From: Trichobilharzia regenti
Taxonomy: Eukaryota > Platyhelminthes > Trematoda > Strigeidida > Schistosomatidae
Reading direction: 5' to 3'
Assembly (NCBI GenBank): GCA_944472135.2
Contig: OX235268.1
Span: 8,934,589-8,998,588 of the forward strand
DNA length: 64,000 nucleotides
This document shows positions 11,474-22,458 of this stretch, one piece after another. Position numbers and translations under genes: made by a program. Every line of letters begins with the position of its first letter. Position 1 is the stretch's first letter. The notes under the pieces are model-generated. The model was given only the letters and a program-made list of their open reading frames with translations, had not been told where the DNA came from and made no database searches.

Positions 11474-12260
11474 TTATTTAGTAGTGCAAAGAAGGTTAGT
11501 TAGTTCATGTCTGACACTATTTTCATCACATAAAATATGTGCCGCCAAATATGGTATAGTGGAATTTGTATACTTAGACGTACGCGCATAAACTCTTCTG
11601 AAAAGACTTCTTATTTGACGTGAGGAGACACAAGGTTGGAGCTGTGGGTAGAATGGGTATTCAGAGTCTGACAAAATTCCTTTAGCAATTTTGTTGTATG
11701 ACATCAAGTGCCTATCAGTGACAGTGTCAACGATATGGCCCAATGGGATAACACTCGCCCTAATGACAGTCAGCCTTCAGAGTTCTACGATGTATGACAT
11801 AGTCTTTTTTAAGCAATCCAGGAAAGAATAAGCAAAGGTGAACAGTAAAGAAGAATAGGTAAAACACACGAGTTGACGAACTGTAAGCGGAGTGGTTGGG
11901 TTATGCCTGAGTGCCTTAACTTCTTAATGTAAAAAGTCATTCGAAATATTCTTCTAGAAATAGCTAAGACATGGGAAGACCAGGAAAGGTCAGAAGAAAG
12001 AATTAATCCAAGATACTTAACTTCTGACTTGGTTTCTATATCAGTATCATCAATTTTGCAACAGTCATAGGAATCAACAGCTTCATTTAACTTTCGTTTA
12101 CATCGGAAACTGAAATTAACAGTCCGACATTTGGAAGGATTTAGTTTAAAGCCATTAGACGAAGACAATTTTCTAATTCCTGATAGAAAGCTATTTATCT
12201 TAGTACAGTTAGGCTGGGAGTTAACAGACATTGAAATAGTTAGACCATCGGCCTTTCAAA
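11474..12260 (-). pseudogene. CR1-clade LINE, 3' half of the reverse transcriptase ORF
   Basis: Minus-strand frames read ADGLTISMSVNSQPN (motif C, normally YADD, here KADG), then LSSSNGFKLNPSKC, VKYLGLILSSDLSWSSH and FVNSCVLPILLYCSPL. After a frameshift near 11800 it continues VDTVTDRHLMSYNKIAKGIL and YARTSKYTNSTIPYLA to a stop at 11474. The same protein, in the same order, is seen at 27089-28055, 49566-50165 and 62190-62640. Loss of the catalytic Asp makes it inactive. Confidence 0.8.
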
Positions 12261-13039
12261 CGAAGACTCTTAGGGATATGCTCAGAAAATCTAGTAGACT
12301 CTCTCATCTCAGTCCTCCTTGTGCAATTTTTAGCGCCAATGAGATTGAATTAAAAATTCAGTTTGATATGGAATGAGTCGGCTTCCAACCTACTTTTGAC
12401 TGAGTTGACGACGATTAATGTGTTGTAAAGTGGAACGAGTCTGATCGGGGGAAATGTTCTCTCAAGTGTACCCTTGATTCTCTTAACACTGAATAATCTG
12501 TCTGCTTACATCATTTTTAGAATTATGTTGCTTGTACTTTCTATCCATAACTTGACGTCACAGTGAGGAAAGTGCATTCAGAAGTCTTGTAACTTACATT
12601 TTGATATTGTGTAGGATGTACGCAGTTGACAAGAATTCTTGGAAGTAAAATGACTTTCAGCGTCATCATTAGAAAATTGTAAGGAAAATGCCTCATATAC
12701 TTATTTCTCTTGATGAATTTGAAAAAATCAAGGAAAAAGATGGTACCATCTTTTGTTTCATCGTCTTCTCATCAGCTGCCTTCAGCTTAAATAAATTATT
12801 AGGCTTATGTATAGAATAATTTTAACGTACTTGTAAATGTTATGCTATGTCAGTTGATAGGAGGCACCGAACTTAATAAACAATGCTCAGGATCTGTACT
12901 TACGTAGCTTTTGCACAGATGGTTCAAGTTTAAATAGAAAAGATGAACATTTAGTTACTATGGCAGAGGAGTTGTGTATTAAAGAGAAGAGGTGTATAAG
13001 TTGATGAGTAACTAGGCAGTTGAATTACAATTTGGTGTG
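12261..13039. other. no recognised feature
   Basis: No supported gene. The first about 150 bp may be further decayed CR1 sequence. Confidence 0.4.
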
Positions 13040-13352
13040 TTCAACTTGTAGGTAGCTAATTCCCCAGAATTATTATTGACCACAGCATTCATCAATGAAC
13101 ATTGGATGCTAACCCTCACTGCTTATGTCGATTCATTTAGCTGACGGCTTACAGTCAAGCATCTATGCGATTTGGAACGCCGTCGTGTTACGTTCGATTG
13201 TTCGTGTGTGATTCCTAGCTAGTTAAGCAATCATCCCGCACTCCGATTTGGTCCCGACATATTTGAACGATGAATTCTGGTGTTTCGCTTTGCCTTTGTC
13301 TACACGGAACGAATACGATAGAAGTTGCGGGTATCAGATCTTGCGTTTGTAT
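13040..13352 (-). repeat. dispersed repeat of about 300 bp, unclassified
   Basis: Inverted homologue of 48333-48637. Shared landmarks are CAGAATTATTATTGACC, ACAGCATTCATCAATGAAC and GGGTATCAGATCTTGCG or their complements. No ORF is conserved between the copies. Confidence 0.65.
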
Positions 13353-14389
13353 AAATCGTACTATCGGTGAACGTCGACACTCTCAGCCTCTGAAAATTCA
13401 AATCATATAAAGAAGAGACAAACAATGTTACAATATGGCAGAGAGGGAAGGGGTAAATAAGATAAGGGATTACACAATCAAGTAAAACAGGCAGTAAAGA
13501 CATCTAGTTACCAGGATAAGGAAAGACTGATAACTACTTCTTTCTGAACACACAAATCGGGTTTCGGGTATTCAATAGCGGTTGCTTAGGCAAACCTGAA
13601 GAGGAAGAATCCTTAAAAATGTTGTTCCTTAGTGTCATCTACTGACAAGTATCATTGTTTGCGGTAGTTTGACCAATCACTCACACTGTGATTTGTTCAA
13701 ATAATTGACTGATCAGCTATTGGAAGATCGAGGATCTTACTTATTGGTATCTATAGCACTATGAATCGTATTCAAGCTTCACAAGCCACATTAGCAAACA
13801 AAAGTTAATGAATTTTGATACCAGTAATGCTTCGGACTGAAATTATGCTAAACAACCACCAGTTTATACGTAAATACCTTAAGAAAGATTCAAATTGTCA
13901 CTGGCTGAGGTATTTTGAATTACAACTAATAACACTAATGTTAATCATGCAGTTGCAGACACAGAGAGTGATGGCTGAAAACATTTGAGGAGTTATGCTG
14001 TTGAATGTAAAGTTTTACGTATCAATGATGAGAATTTAGACTGTAGTTTTTAGCCAGCAGGTTTTACTAGACTCAGAAGGGCTGAAAAACTAACTATCCT
14101 TTGTGATCTTCAATAATGAAAGATAAGGTAGTCCACCTTTATCTTCGAAATTATAATCTATTCCCTTTTCTGGCTATACATAATTTCGAAGGTGAACAGA
14201 GTTTGTAGAAGTCAAACTCTATGCCCAAATGTATTTGTAAGGTAAATTTTTACGAAAGAAGGCAGCCTCAATGAAATTTAGAGTTTCGGCTGAATAAATG
14301 TCTCATCAAGTGCGCGAGCAATGGTAGAAGCGATAAAGTCACTTACTAGCGACGGAGACCATACAACAGTATCGAAGAATAGAAATGTC
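13353..14389. other. no recognised gene
   Basis: No supported feature. The last about 150 bp, before the integrase fragment, may be decayed Gypsy pol, but no motif is clear. Confidence 0.4.
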
Positions 14390-14915
14390 TATCAAGTTGT
14401 CTGCAGAAAATGTCCTATGGAAGTCATCGTAGAAACCATGGCCTGCGTCTTTTGAGTTTTTGCAAAGTATTCATGCGTATTGCTGTGGTCCATTCTTAAA
14501 TTTATACTATGCTTTAGTTATTGCGGATTCTTATTCTAGTTGGCCGGAAGTCATAATTACAGATAGTCCTAACGCGAAATTCACACAGACAGAGCTTCGA
14601 GGAAGATTTTTATTCGAGAAGGAATTCCAGATATCTTAGTTACTGATAATGGTACTCATTTCACTGAGAAGAACTTCAATGATTGGCTTAAACATATAGG
14701 TTGTCGTCATCTGTACACACAACACCACGTCATCCTCAGTTTAATGGGTTGGCAAAAAATTTCGTACGAACATTAAAGAGTGCCATAGCATTAATGAGTC
14801 TAAGAATTTTGACGAGCTAGAGAGATGTGAAGATAACTTCTTACTTCAATATCGCAATGCGGAGCATACAAGTACTCATGGAAATCCTGCTCGCGACATC
14901 AAAATGTACTAATTA
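14390..14915 (+). pseudogene. Gypsy integrase core fragment
   Basis: Three plus-strand frames together give LYYALVIADSYSSWPEVIIT (first catalytic Asp of the DDE core), then GIPDILVTDNGTHFTEKNF (second Asp), and further on LLQYRNAEHTSTHGNPA from the C-terminal side. The order and spacing match a Ty3/Gypsy integrase, which inserts the cDNA copy. The YYALVIADSYS style differs from the two larger Gypsy elements in the window, so this is a third lineage. Frameshifts and stops make it a fossil. Confidence 0.75.
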
Positions 14916-15305
14916 TTTGTAACAGTAGTATTTAGCAATGATCGGATTACAGGAAATCAGTCAACAACACAGAGTGTAATGGATTTAGGAATTTGTATTT
15001 TGTAGAATTATTTGTAATTCATATAAAAAATATTACCAAACAATAGTAAGTATTTAAATCGAAACTGTCAGTCACCATAGTCTACTCGTAGTCATCTGTC
15101 TATGGTGGTTTTAATTTTATCTAATTTTGATGGGACCTGGTTACAATGTCTAAATTTGCAAGACCTCCTTTCTGTGTGCACTTATGAGTCAGTTACCGAG
15201 GTACTACTAAGTTGAGGTATTTGTTTCAGAGCATATAGAAGCTGGAAATAGAGTTCATAACAAGTAATATGAGTTGTCAGGTAAATAAGCGAAATGTGTC
15301 ACCTC
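14916..15305. other. no recognised gene
   Basis: About 390 bp following the integrase fragment. It may be the 3' part of that element, but no motif supports it. Confidence 0.35.
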
Positions 15306-15764
15306 TGTGGAGTCCTCAAAAATAAACTTATCCAATTTTTACTACTATGTAAGAAATGAACATATTGTACATTAGTTTGTTGTAATCGTAATCTCCGTAC
15401 TTTGTACTTTACCTCGGGTTTTGAATGAAAATATTGTTCTGCCTCCGACTCTCAGTCTTCTCCACCATCCCAACTGCCATCGATCAATTCTAACCACCTG
15501 CTTTCTATCTCAAATTTTCTCAGGAACACCGTAGTTCTTCCTACGTACTTTGGTCGACCTCCAGCAACATCAATATTGGAGAATTAGTATTGGAGCAGTC
15601 TTCCCGCAGCACCTGGAGTCGATTACGTTTATTGTGGACTTTGGATCTTTGTAAATCGAAGTAACCAAACTTTAATACATTCTTCCCGTAACTAAACTGA
15701 TTTGGTACTTTATTTTCTATTTGAATTTGGGTTACTATGCTAACAGAGTAAAAGGTCCACCACA
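15306..15764 (-). repeat. LTR-like repeat, left member of an inverted pair
   Basis: 459 bp with TGTGG...CCACA ends. Its sequence returns inverted in 15934-22143 once the SINE and Gypsy insertions there are removed. Shared landmarks are TTGGTCGACCTCCAGCAACA, AAAAGGTCCACCACA and TGTGGAGTCCTC. No target duplication is visible. It could be an LTR or one arm of a foldback element. Confidence 0.6.
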
Positions 15765-16008
15765 TATATGCCACTTTGAGTAGGAGTGACACTAGACACA
15801 GTTAAGGAAACCGAGGGTGTTGTTGTACTTTCTAAAGTCCTCATGATTGCACACATCGATATGAATCATCATAACCCGTTAGAGATGCGACAGGTATCAA
15901 TAAAAATTATGAAAGATGGACGTTGGTGAGAGGTGTGGTGGACCTTTTACTGTGTTAGCTTAGTAACCCAAATTCAAATAGAAAACAAAATACCAAATCA
16001 GTTAAGTC

Positions 16009-16196
16009 ACTGGAAGTGGTTAGGACTCTCGCCGACCATGCACATGGTCCGCGGTTCGAGCCCGCACCGACGCACACCTGATATCTATGGTCGGCCTGCA
16101 AAATATGGGCTACCGATATCCATGCTGAAAATTCCATACTTGTACCGAAAATACAGTGTGGAATCAAGCTGTAAATCAAAAATAAATAAAATAAAG
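16009..16196 (+). mobile_element. tRNA-derived SINE family A
   Basis: Contains an A-box region (AGTGGTTAGGACTCTCG), a B box GGTTCGAGCCC, the family body CTGATATCTATGGTCGGCC, and the LINE-like tail GCTGAAAATTCCATAC through AGTGTGGAATCAAGCTGT, followed by an A-rich end. The first about 10 bp are altered relative to 22271. It lies in the right LTR-like repeat and is absent from the left one. Confidence 0.85.
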
Positions 16197-16436
16197 TTTT
16201 GTTACTTGGGTATTTACAAGGTCCAAAATCCTCAGTTAACGCAATAGACTCCAGGGGTATTGCGGGAAGACTGCTCCAATACTAATTCTCCAATATTGAT
16301 GTTGCTGGAGGTCGACCAAAGTACGTAGGAAGAACTACGGTGTTCCTGAGAAAATTTGAGATAGAAAGCAGGTGGTTAGAATTGATCGATGGCAGTTGGG
16401 ATGGTGGAGAAGACTGAGAGTCGGAGGCAGAACAAT

Positions 16437-16716
16437 TGTAATCCCACTCGTCAAGCAATGATCTGAAACAGAGAGCAAAGCGCACGTTAGCAGCGTGATC
16501 ACACAAGTGTTGCGTGCTAGTAAGAACGAAGACTCAAGGTCAAGTATTATATTTACAACCAATCGCAATACAATTAGATAAGAGGGAAGGGGCACTCCTA
16601 TTGGTCATCCGTTGCCTCGTCTTGGGTAACCAATCCCTGCATACTTCGCAGCCAACCTGAAAGTAGACAAGCATGGTTTGAACATTAGAAAACCGCCAAA
16701 CTTACCATGTCTTACA
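16437..16716 (-). repeat. 3' LTR of the 16-22 kb Gypsy element
   Basis: 280 bp and nearly identical to 21733-22012, differing at CCCACTCG/CCCATTCG and CATGTCTT/CATGCCTT. It is the 3' LTR because the integrase end and polypurine tract abut it on the minus strand. Confidence 0.92.
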
Positions 16717-16730
16717 CTACCCCCTCTCCC
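16717..16730 (-). other. polypurine tract
   Basis: On the minus strand GGGAGAGGGGGTAG directly precedes the 3' LTR. In LTR elements this tract primes plus-strand DNA synthesis, and its position and composition fit. Confidence 0.8.
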
Positions 16731-16751
16731 ATAGGAGCACTGTCCGTAGTG

Positions 16752-18703
16752 CTAGGTGACTGTTCCTGCGGGACTTGTCTGAACTAAGGCCTGTTGTCGA
16801 AAAGGTTTTAGTCTATTGAAGTGTGTGACTAGACTATGAGAGGAATTCGGTTCCTGAATCCTACAGGTGCAGTCACTTAGTACCTCTACTACAGTGAATG
16901 GTCCTTCCCAGCGTTTATGGAATTTAAGAGCTTTCCCTTTAGGTGGTGCTTCCTTAAGTAGCATCACCTTGTCTCCTGGCTCCACTGGTGATCCATATGC
17001 TTTCCTATCATAGTATTCTTTCTGGTACCTCTGGTTTGTTTGGAGTATATCCCTAGTCATCTGATGTACCTTGTTCAAGTTTCGTCGAAGTCTGATTACG
17101 TGTTCGGATGCAATCAGTGTATCCTCTCCTAGTGTGTTTGAAGTCAGATCGATTGGCAACCGGAGTTCTCTTCCAGTGACCATATAATGAGGCGTTTGAC
17201 GCGTAGCTTTGTGAATGCTTGCTCTGTATGCCATTAAGCACTGTGAGAGTGATCGGTCCCATTCCCTGGGGTTGTTTTGATCTACAAATGCCTGCAAGAG
17301 GGATTTAAGTGTCCGATTGGTGCGTTCAACCAAGCCATTCCCCTGTGGGTGGTACGCGGTAGTGCGTGTCTTCCGGATACCCATTATACGACAGAGTTCG
17401 CTGACAACGATGCTTTCAAAGTTAGATCCTCGATCTGAATGCAGTTGAAGTGGTGCCCCCCAACGGCTGACCCAGTGGTCAAAAATTGACTCTGCGATGG
17501 TTACAGCATCAATCTGCGGTATCGCAATAGCCTCGCACCATTTGGTAAAATGGTCTACCATGACTAAAATATAGTTATTATTTCTGGAAGTTACTGGGAG
17601 AGGTCCAACCAAGTCTATTTGTACTAAGTCATTCGGATGGCCAGTTATAATGGGTTCTAAGGGTGCCTTATTATATTTGTGCGGAGCCTTAATAGTTTGG
17701 CATACCTCGCAGGAGTTGCAGAAATCTATGGTGTCTTTCCTCTGGTGAGGCCACCAATAACGTCTTTTAGCCGCTTCAATCATTTTCCCTAAGCCCGCGT
17801 GGCCTAACTGCTGGTGTAATGACAATAGTACTGTGGGTAGTGCCGACTGTGGAGCCACAACGCGACGAGTATAAGTGGGTCCATGTTGGTAGCAGAGGAT
17901 GTCATCGACAATTTTCAGATTATCCCACAGAGACCATAAACACCGGGTTTCCCATCCAAGCTTACTTATTTCCTGGGTTGTCGGTCGTTCGCCTCCATTT
18001 CGAACACGTTCGTAAATCAAGGCCAGTTCAGGGTCTGAAGACTGAAGTTCGGGCCAACTATATGAAGTATGAGCCTCTAGTTGGAGCAGAGAAACTTGTG
18101 CTTCGGTGCATGATGGGCAGTCACCGTGATACCTAAGAGGTTTTCTTGACAATGCATCTGCATTTCCATGATTCTTACCCGGTCTATGCATGCATTCGAA
18201 GTTATACTCTTGTAGGTGTTCTTGCCATCGGACAACCTGACCCTCAGCTTCTTTGAAGTTATGTAGCCAGCTAAGGGCTTTGTGATCAGTGCGTACAATG
18301 AAATGTCTACCGAGGAGATATGCCCTAAAGTGTTTTACAAAATTGACCAGTGCCAGCATTTCTTTCCGCGTGGTGCAGTAATTCTTCTCACTCTTGTTGA
18401 GTGCTCGACTTGCATAGGCTATCACCTTTTCTACTCCATCTGCGTCTTTTTGAGACAAAACTGCCCCGATACCAGAGTCGCTAGCATCTGTATCTAGGAT
18501 GAATGGACCTGCCTGGTCAGAAACATTGGGATACGCTAGGATAGGGGGGCTACATAAACAGTTTTTAAGTCTTTCGAAGGCTTCCGTAGCTGATGCTGTC
18601 CAATTGTAGTCTTTCTTCTTGAGAATGTCGAATAGAGGAGCTGCAAGGAAAGAGAAGTTAAGTACAAAACGTCGATAATACGAGGCTAACCCTAAGAAAC
18701 TAT
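16752..18703 (-). pseudogene. Gypsy Pol, RNase H and integrase part
   Basis: A long open minus-strand frame running from the Merlin insertion point to a stop at 16752. RNase H: DTDASDSGIGAVLSQK, then HFIVRTDHKALSW and GNADALSRKP. Integrase: zinc-binding HHCC (HQQLGHAGLG ... CNSCEVCQ), core DLVGPLPV with MVDHFTKW, LHSDRGSNF and HPQGNGLVERTNR (the DDE residues). It ends in a GPFTVVEVL-type C-terminal domain. No stop interrupts this part, although translation from the gag start is blocked upstream by stops and by Merlin. Confidence 0.88.
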
Positions 18704-19584
18704 GGCAAAGTTAAACTTTCGACACCACTAACAACCAATCAGAAAACGACCTTGAACGGACCAGTCACATTAAAGAGGCATATATGATGAATGGAAATGT
18801 ATATTTGTAGAAAAAAGCATAAAATAGAGAATAAAAAAGTTACATGGGATATCTTCCTCGAACATGTGACAGAAACATCTCCCAGTTTAGCATGGGACTG
18901 TCAATGGAGAAGTTACACCATATCCTGTACATATATTCATCCAAATGACCATATATGAGATCCATTTATAGCCCTTATCCTATTTTTCAACCTACCCCAA
19001 AATCCTTCAATAGAATTTGTATGTGTCCTCGTAACGGGATCCACAAAATCACTTGAATGGTTGACTCTATGATGAATATATCCCAGAGATGACAGTGAAT
19101 TGTAGCCTTTCCACTTGTCGGTGTGTATAATTGACCCCCGCTTAACAAGTCTGGTAATAATAGGTATAAGAGTAGTTGCTTTTCTATCTGCTATCCTTAG
19201 GGAGAGAAGCGACCTACCGAAAAAAGTTCCTACGAAATATTAAAATTATCAGCTTGCTCTCTCCAGCGCTAGTAGGCTTCAAACATATAGCACAACGATG
19301 AACAAACCCATCAGTTGATTTGGCATAGCTTTTTAAAGTCATGATACCACCACACAAACAAATTCGCTCTTTCCGGCGCAACTCAAATCCAGGAAATACT
19401 GGAAAACGCTAACCTCCTCGAATTGCAACAATAGCTTTGTAAGGTCACGCATTAGAAATGAATCAAGCGCTATAGAACATTGAACTGCGTTCGTGAACCT
19501 CATTGGATAATTCGACATCGTTCGTGAATCTCATTGGATAATTCGCTGATTGGTAGTTAGTGGTGTCGAAAGTTTAACTTCGCC
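18704..19584 (-). mobile_element. Merlin-superfamily DNA transposon inserted in pol
   Basis: 881 bp with 29-bp terminal inverted repeats beginning GGCAAAGTTAAACTTTCG on the left and GGCGAAGTTAAACTTTCG on the right (one mismatch seen), and an 8-bp target duplication GAAACTAT at 18696-18703 and 19585-19592. Minus-strand translation across several frames gives an N-terminal zinc-ribbon-like CLCGGIMTLKSYAKSTDGF and HRCAICLK. A later ISXO2-type catalytic part reads IIHTDKWKGYNSL, VNHSSDFVDP and THTNSIEGFWG, covering the second Asp and the Glu of DDE. The part that should carry the first Asp is missing or scrambled, so the copy is internally deleted and cannot move by itself. Confidence 0.88.
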
Positions 19585-19620
19585 GAAACTATGTAACTCG
19601 GGGGCTGAGTTTGGGAGCGG

Positions 19621-20892
19621 CTAGTCTTTAACTTCCTGAACTTTTGCTGGATAACATTTAATGCCTTCGGCTGAAACAATGTGACCTAAGAAACACACTT
19701 CTTTCCTGAAGAATTGACATTTCGATGGGTTCAGTTTTAACCCAACGGTCTGCATCCGTTCTAATACTTCGGAAATATCACTTAAATGTTCGGTCAACGT
19801 CTTACTATGTATGATAACATCATCTAGATATACCAAACACTTACCTGGTATGCAATCACTCAAGACCGTTTGCATGAGGCGTTGGAACGTTGCTGGGGCA
19901 TTGACTAACCCAAATGGCATTGTTTCAAACTCATACAGGCCTGCTTGTACAATGAATGCTGTCTTTTGCCTGTCATCTGGGTGTACTTCAACCTGCCAAT
20001 ATCCCGATGCCAGATCTAGAGTGGTAAACCAATTCGACCCTTCTAAGGCATCAAAAGTGTCGTCTATGCGTGGAAGGGGAAAGCAGTCTCGTCTAGTTAA
20101 CAGGTTCAACTTACGATAATCCACACATAACCGGAGTGTCCCATTCGATTTCTTAACTAAAACTACCGGTGAAGCCCATGGAGATACAGATGGTTTGATG
20201 ACATTTTTCTCTAACAGTTCATCAACTAACCTGTTAAGCTCTTTCTGGTAATGTGCAGGTACTCGCCGTGCAGGTTGTCTACAAGGTGGGGCGTTACCCG
20301 TTTCTATGTGATGTTGGACCAGTTTTGTTCTTCCCGGGCTTTTTCCATCCCAGTCAAAACAGTCCTCATATTTGTCTAGCATTTTGTTAAAGTTGGCAGC
20401 CGTTTCCGATGGTAGGGGTTCTATAGTCGTCAGCATTCGCTGTTTCTCATTCTTAGCATCTCCCTGCACGCCAAAAGTGCCGTGCTCTTTGTCGTTCCCT
20501 ACAATAAATGGGATGGAACAGTCCTTCAGTATAAGAGTCCTCTGACTACAATCTATTATTCCGGACAGCTTTTCCAGGAGGTCGACTCCCAAGATTACCT
20601 GCCACGGCACCCGGGTAGAGATGATGAAATTGTGTTGAAGTGACAGTGTTCCCAATTTAAGTGGCAGCAGGACCAGTCCCTGGGATTGCATGCAATCTCC
20701 ATTGGCTGTCGTAAGCCGCAAATTGTGAGTCCCTATTGTTCGCCTAAACGTCTCTGGAACACATGAGGAATGTATGACAGAACAAGTTGCTCCTGAGTCA
20801 ACTAACATAACACACTTTTTTCCACCTATATAACCTACAACTTTCGGGGAGGAGGTGACACCGATTAGGTTTACAGTAGGCACACAATTCAT
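19621..20892 (-). pseudogene. Gypsy Pol, protease and reverse transcriptase part
   Basis: 423 codons from a Met shortly after the zinc-finger motif. Protease: VDSGATCSVI at about residues 31-40 (DSGA active site). Reverse transcriptase: VLVKKSNGTLRLCVDYRKLN, FTTLDLASGYWQ (motif A), MPFGLVNAPATFQ (motif B) and CLVYLDDVIIHS (catalytic YLDD), ending FLGHIVSAEGIKC. It stops at a TAG where related elements usually have Trp; the protein then resumes in frame up to the Merlin insertion. Just upstream, CYYCRRFGKLARSC resembles a CCHC knuckle with His replaced by Lys. Confidence 0.88.
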
Positions 20893-21003
20893 ATCGACAT
20901 GTGACTCACCTGCATTGTGACCACAACTCCTAGCAAGCTTACCAAACCGCCTGCAGTAGTAGCAATCGTTTCTTGAAGTGGATTACGATTGTGGGCGTCC
21001 TTT

Positions 21004-21729
21004 TCACGGTGGTGTAGGATTCTGTGCATGCTTTGTTGTTGTATGCTGATATCCCATTGCGTTTACTTGTGGGCATGTGGTTCCTGGCTCTTCCAGACTT
21101 TCCACTAGGCGTGCTCTAGCTTCCGCTTCTGCCATGGATGCTGGAGTGTGCAAGTTGAAGTCCTTCCTGTAACGGACGTCGACACCTTGCAAGAACCTGG
21201 AATATATAGCGTTTTCAACCTCTGAATATGTCTTGTCCTGCATAGCTTGACGCGCAAGCTTGCGGAGACGTAAGGTGAACTGGTTGATAGATTCACCTTG
21301 TCTCTGGTTACACTCGCTGAATCTTTTCAGCGCTTCATTGGGAGGTATTGGTGGCACTATACGTGCTCTTAGAGTACTCAACAGGGTGATCAAGGGCATA
21401 TGCACGTAATCCAAACCAATTGTGTACATTTCCAAGGTCCGTTCAACAGAATCGATGACGAAAGCGTTCGGGTGAGGCACGTTCATCAGATCAATGTATC
21501 GGCACACCTTGTCCGACCACAGCTCGAAATCATCACCCACCTCCAGTGTATGCGGCAAGGGATGGACATATCGCGAAGCAGGCTGGTTTGACTGAAAAGC
21601 TGTAGCCCTCACTTCAGCTAATTGATCCACCTCGTTGGATGCTGTCTCTTTGACAGGCGAAGTGTTCTTGAAAGCCTCACTGGGTCGAGACTTGGAAGAA
21701 GAAAGTTTTTTCGTTGGCAGGCTCGCCAT
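21004..21729 (-). CDS. Gypsy Gag
   Basis: 241 codons. It begins MASLPTKKLSSSKSRP and has a capsid-like middle: HTLEVGDDFELWSDKVCRYI, then LSTLRARIVPPIPPNEAL and QRQGESINQFTLRLRKLARQ. Gag assembles the particle that packages element RNA. The ATG lies only four bases inside the 5' LTR boundary (21733), so there is almost no leader. The frame ends in TGA and a TAA soon follows; the zinc-knuckle and Pol continue in the same frame. Either the Gag-Pol is broken here, or one of the stops is read through. Confidence 0.82.
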   Translation of the reverse strand: MASLPTKKLSSSKSRPSEAFKNTSPVKETASNEVDQLAEVRATAFQSNQPASRYVHPLPHTLEVGDDFELWSDKVCRYIDLMNVPHPNAFVIDSVERTLEMYTIGLDYVHMPLITLLSTLRARIVPPIPPNEALKRFSECNQRQGESINQFTLRLRKLARQAMQDKTYSEVENAIYSRFLQGVDVRYRKDFNLHTPASMAEAEARARLVESLEEPGTTCPQVNAMGYQHTTTKHAQNPTPP

Positions 21730-21732
21730 TTA

Positions 21733-22012
21733 TGTAATCCCATTCGTCAAGCAATGATCTGAAACAGAGAGCAAAGCGCACGTTAGCAGCGTGATCACAC
21801 AAGTGTTGCGTGCTAGTAAGAACGAAGACTCAAGGTCAAGTATTATATTTACAACCAATCGCAATACAATTAGATAAGAGGGAAGGGGCACTCCTATTGG
21901 TCATCCGTTGCCTCGTCTTGGGTAACCAATCCCTGCATACTTCGCAGCCAACCTGAAAGTAGACAAGCATGGTTTGAACATTAGAAAACCGCCAAACTTA
22001 CCATGCCTTACA
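21733..22012 (-). repeat. 5' LTR of the 16-22 kb Gypsy element
   Basis: 280 bp with TGTAA...TTACA ends. It sits upstream of gag on the minus strand and is followed by the 4-bp duplication CAAT and then the resumed LTR-like target sequence. Confidence 0.92.
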
Positions 22013-22270
22013 CAATATTTTCATTCAAAACCCGAGGTAAAGTACAAAGTACGGAGATTACGATTACAACAAACTAATGTACAATATGTTCATTTCTTAC
22101 ATAGTAGTAAAATTTGGATAAGTTTATTTTTGAGGACTCCACATATATAGACGACAAATTTCCACATGCAAGGTGGTTTTTAGATTGAAGGATAGCTAGT
22201 GTCCTCTCAAACAACTATTGCAAGTCGTACTATAAAAAAGGATATGATGGTTTGCATGGCCGTTTCCTGT

Positions 22271-22458
22271 GCGTCGGTGGCACAGTGGTTAGGACTCTCG
22301 CCGACCATGCACATGGTCCGGGGTTCGAGCCCTCGCCGACGCACACCTGATATCTATGGTCGGCCTGCAAATTTGGGCTACAGATATCCATGCTGAAAAT
22401 TCCATGCTTGTACCGAAAATACAGTGTGGAATCAAGCTGTAAATCAAAAAAAAACATA
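22271..22458 (+). mobile_element. tRNA-derived SINE family A, well-preserved copy
   Basis: Starts GCGTCGGTGGCACAGTGGTT (A box TGGCACAGTGGT), B box GGTTCGAGCCC, body CCTGATATCTATGGTCGGCC, LINE-like tail GCTGAAAATTCCATGC through GGAATCAAGCTGTAAATC, then an A run. Internal RNA polymerase III promoter boxes fit a tRNA-derived SINE. This is the best reference copy in the window. Confidence 0.9.

Larger units (their letters stand above)
16437..22012 (-). mobile_element. Ty3/Gypsy LTR retrotransposon with Gag and Pol in one frame
   Basis: Two 280-bp LTRs (TGTAA...TTACA) bound the element, with a 4-bp target duplication CAAT at 16433-16436 and 22013-22016. On the minus strand the order is LTR, gag, CCHC-like motif, protease, reverse transcriptase, RNase H, integrase, polypurine tract, LTR. 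Gag and Pol lie in the same frame, separated by a TGA and a TAA. A Merlin transposon splits pol. LTRs differ at about 2 of 280 sites by eye, so insertion is recent. About 4.7 kb without Merlin. Confidence 0.9.
15934..22143 (+). repeat. LTR-like repeat, right member, carrying two insertions
   Basis: Starts TGTGGTGGACC after a purine-rich GGTGAGAGG and ends GGACTCCACA at 22143. A SINE (16009-16196) and a whole Gypsy element (16437-22012) interrupt it. Without them it is an inverted copy of 15306-15764. The left copy, which lacks both, acts as the empty-site control for both insertions. Confidence 0.65.

Noticed and set aside
17053..17262. short ORFs overlapping the Gypsy integrase
   Set aside because: Other-frame shadows of pol.
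22271..22345. tRNA gene at the SINE head
   Set aside because: A and B boxes are present, but the sequence cannot form a full cloverleaf and the same head recurs in several SINE copies; it is a tRNA-derived SINE.
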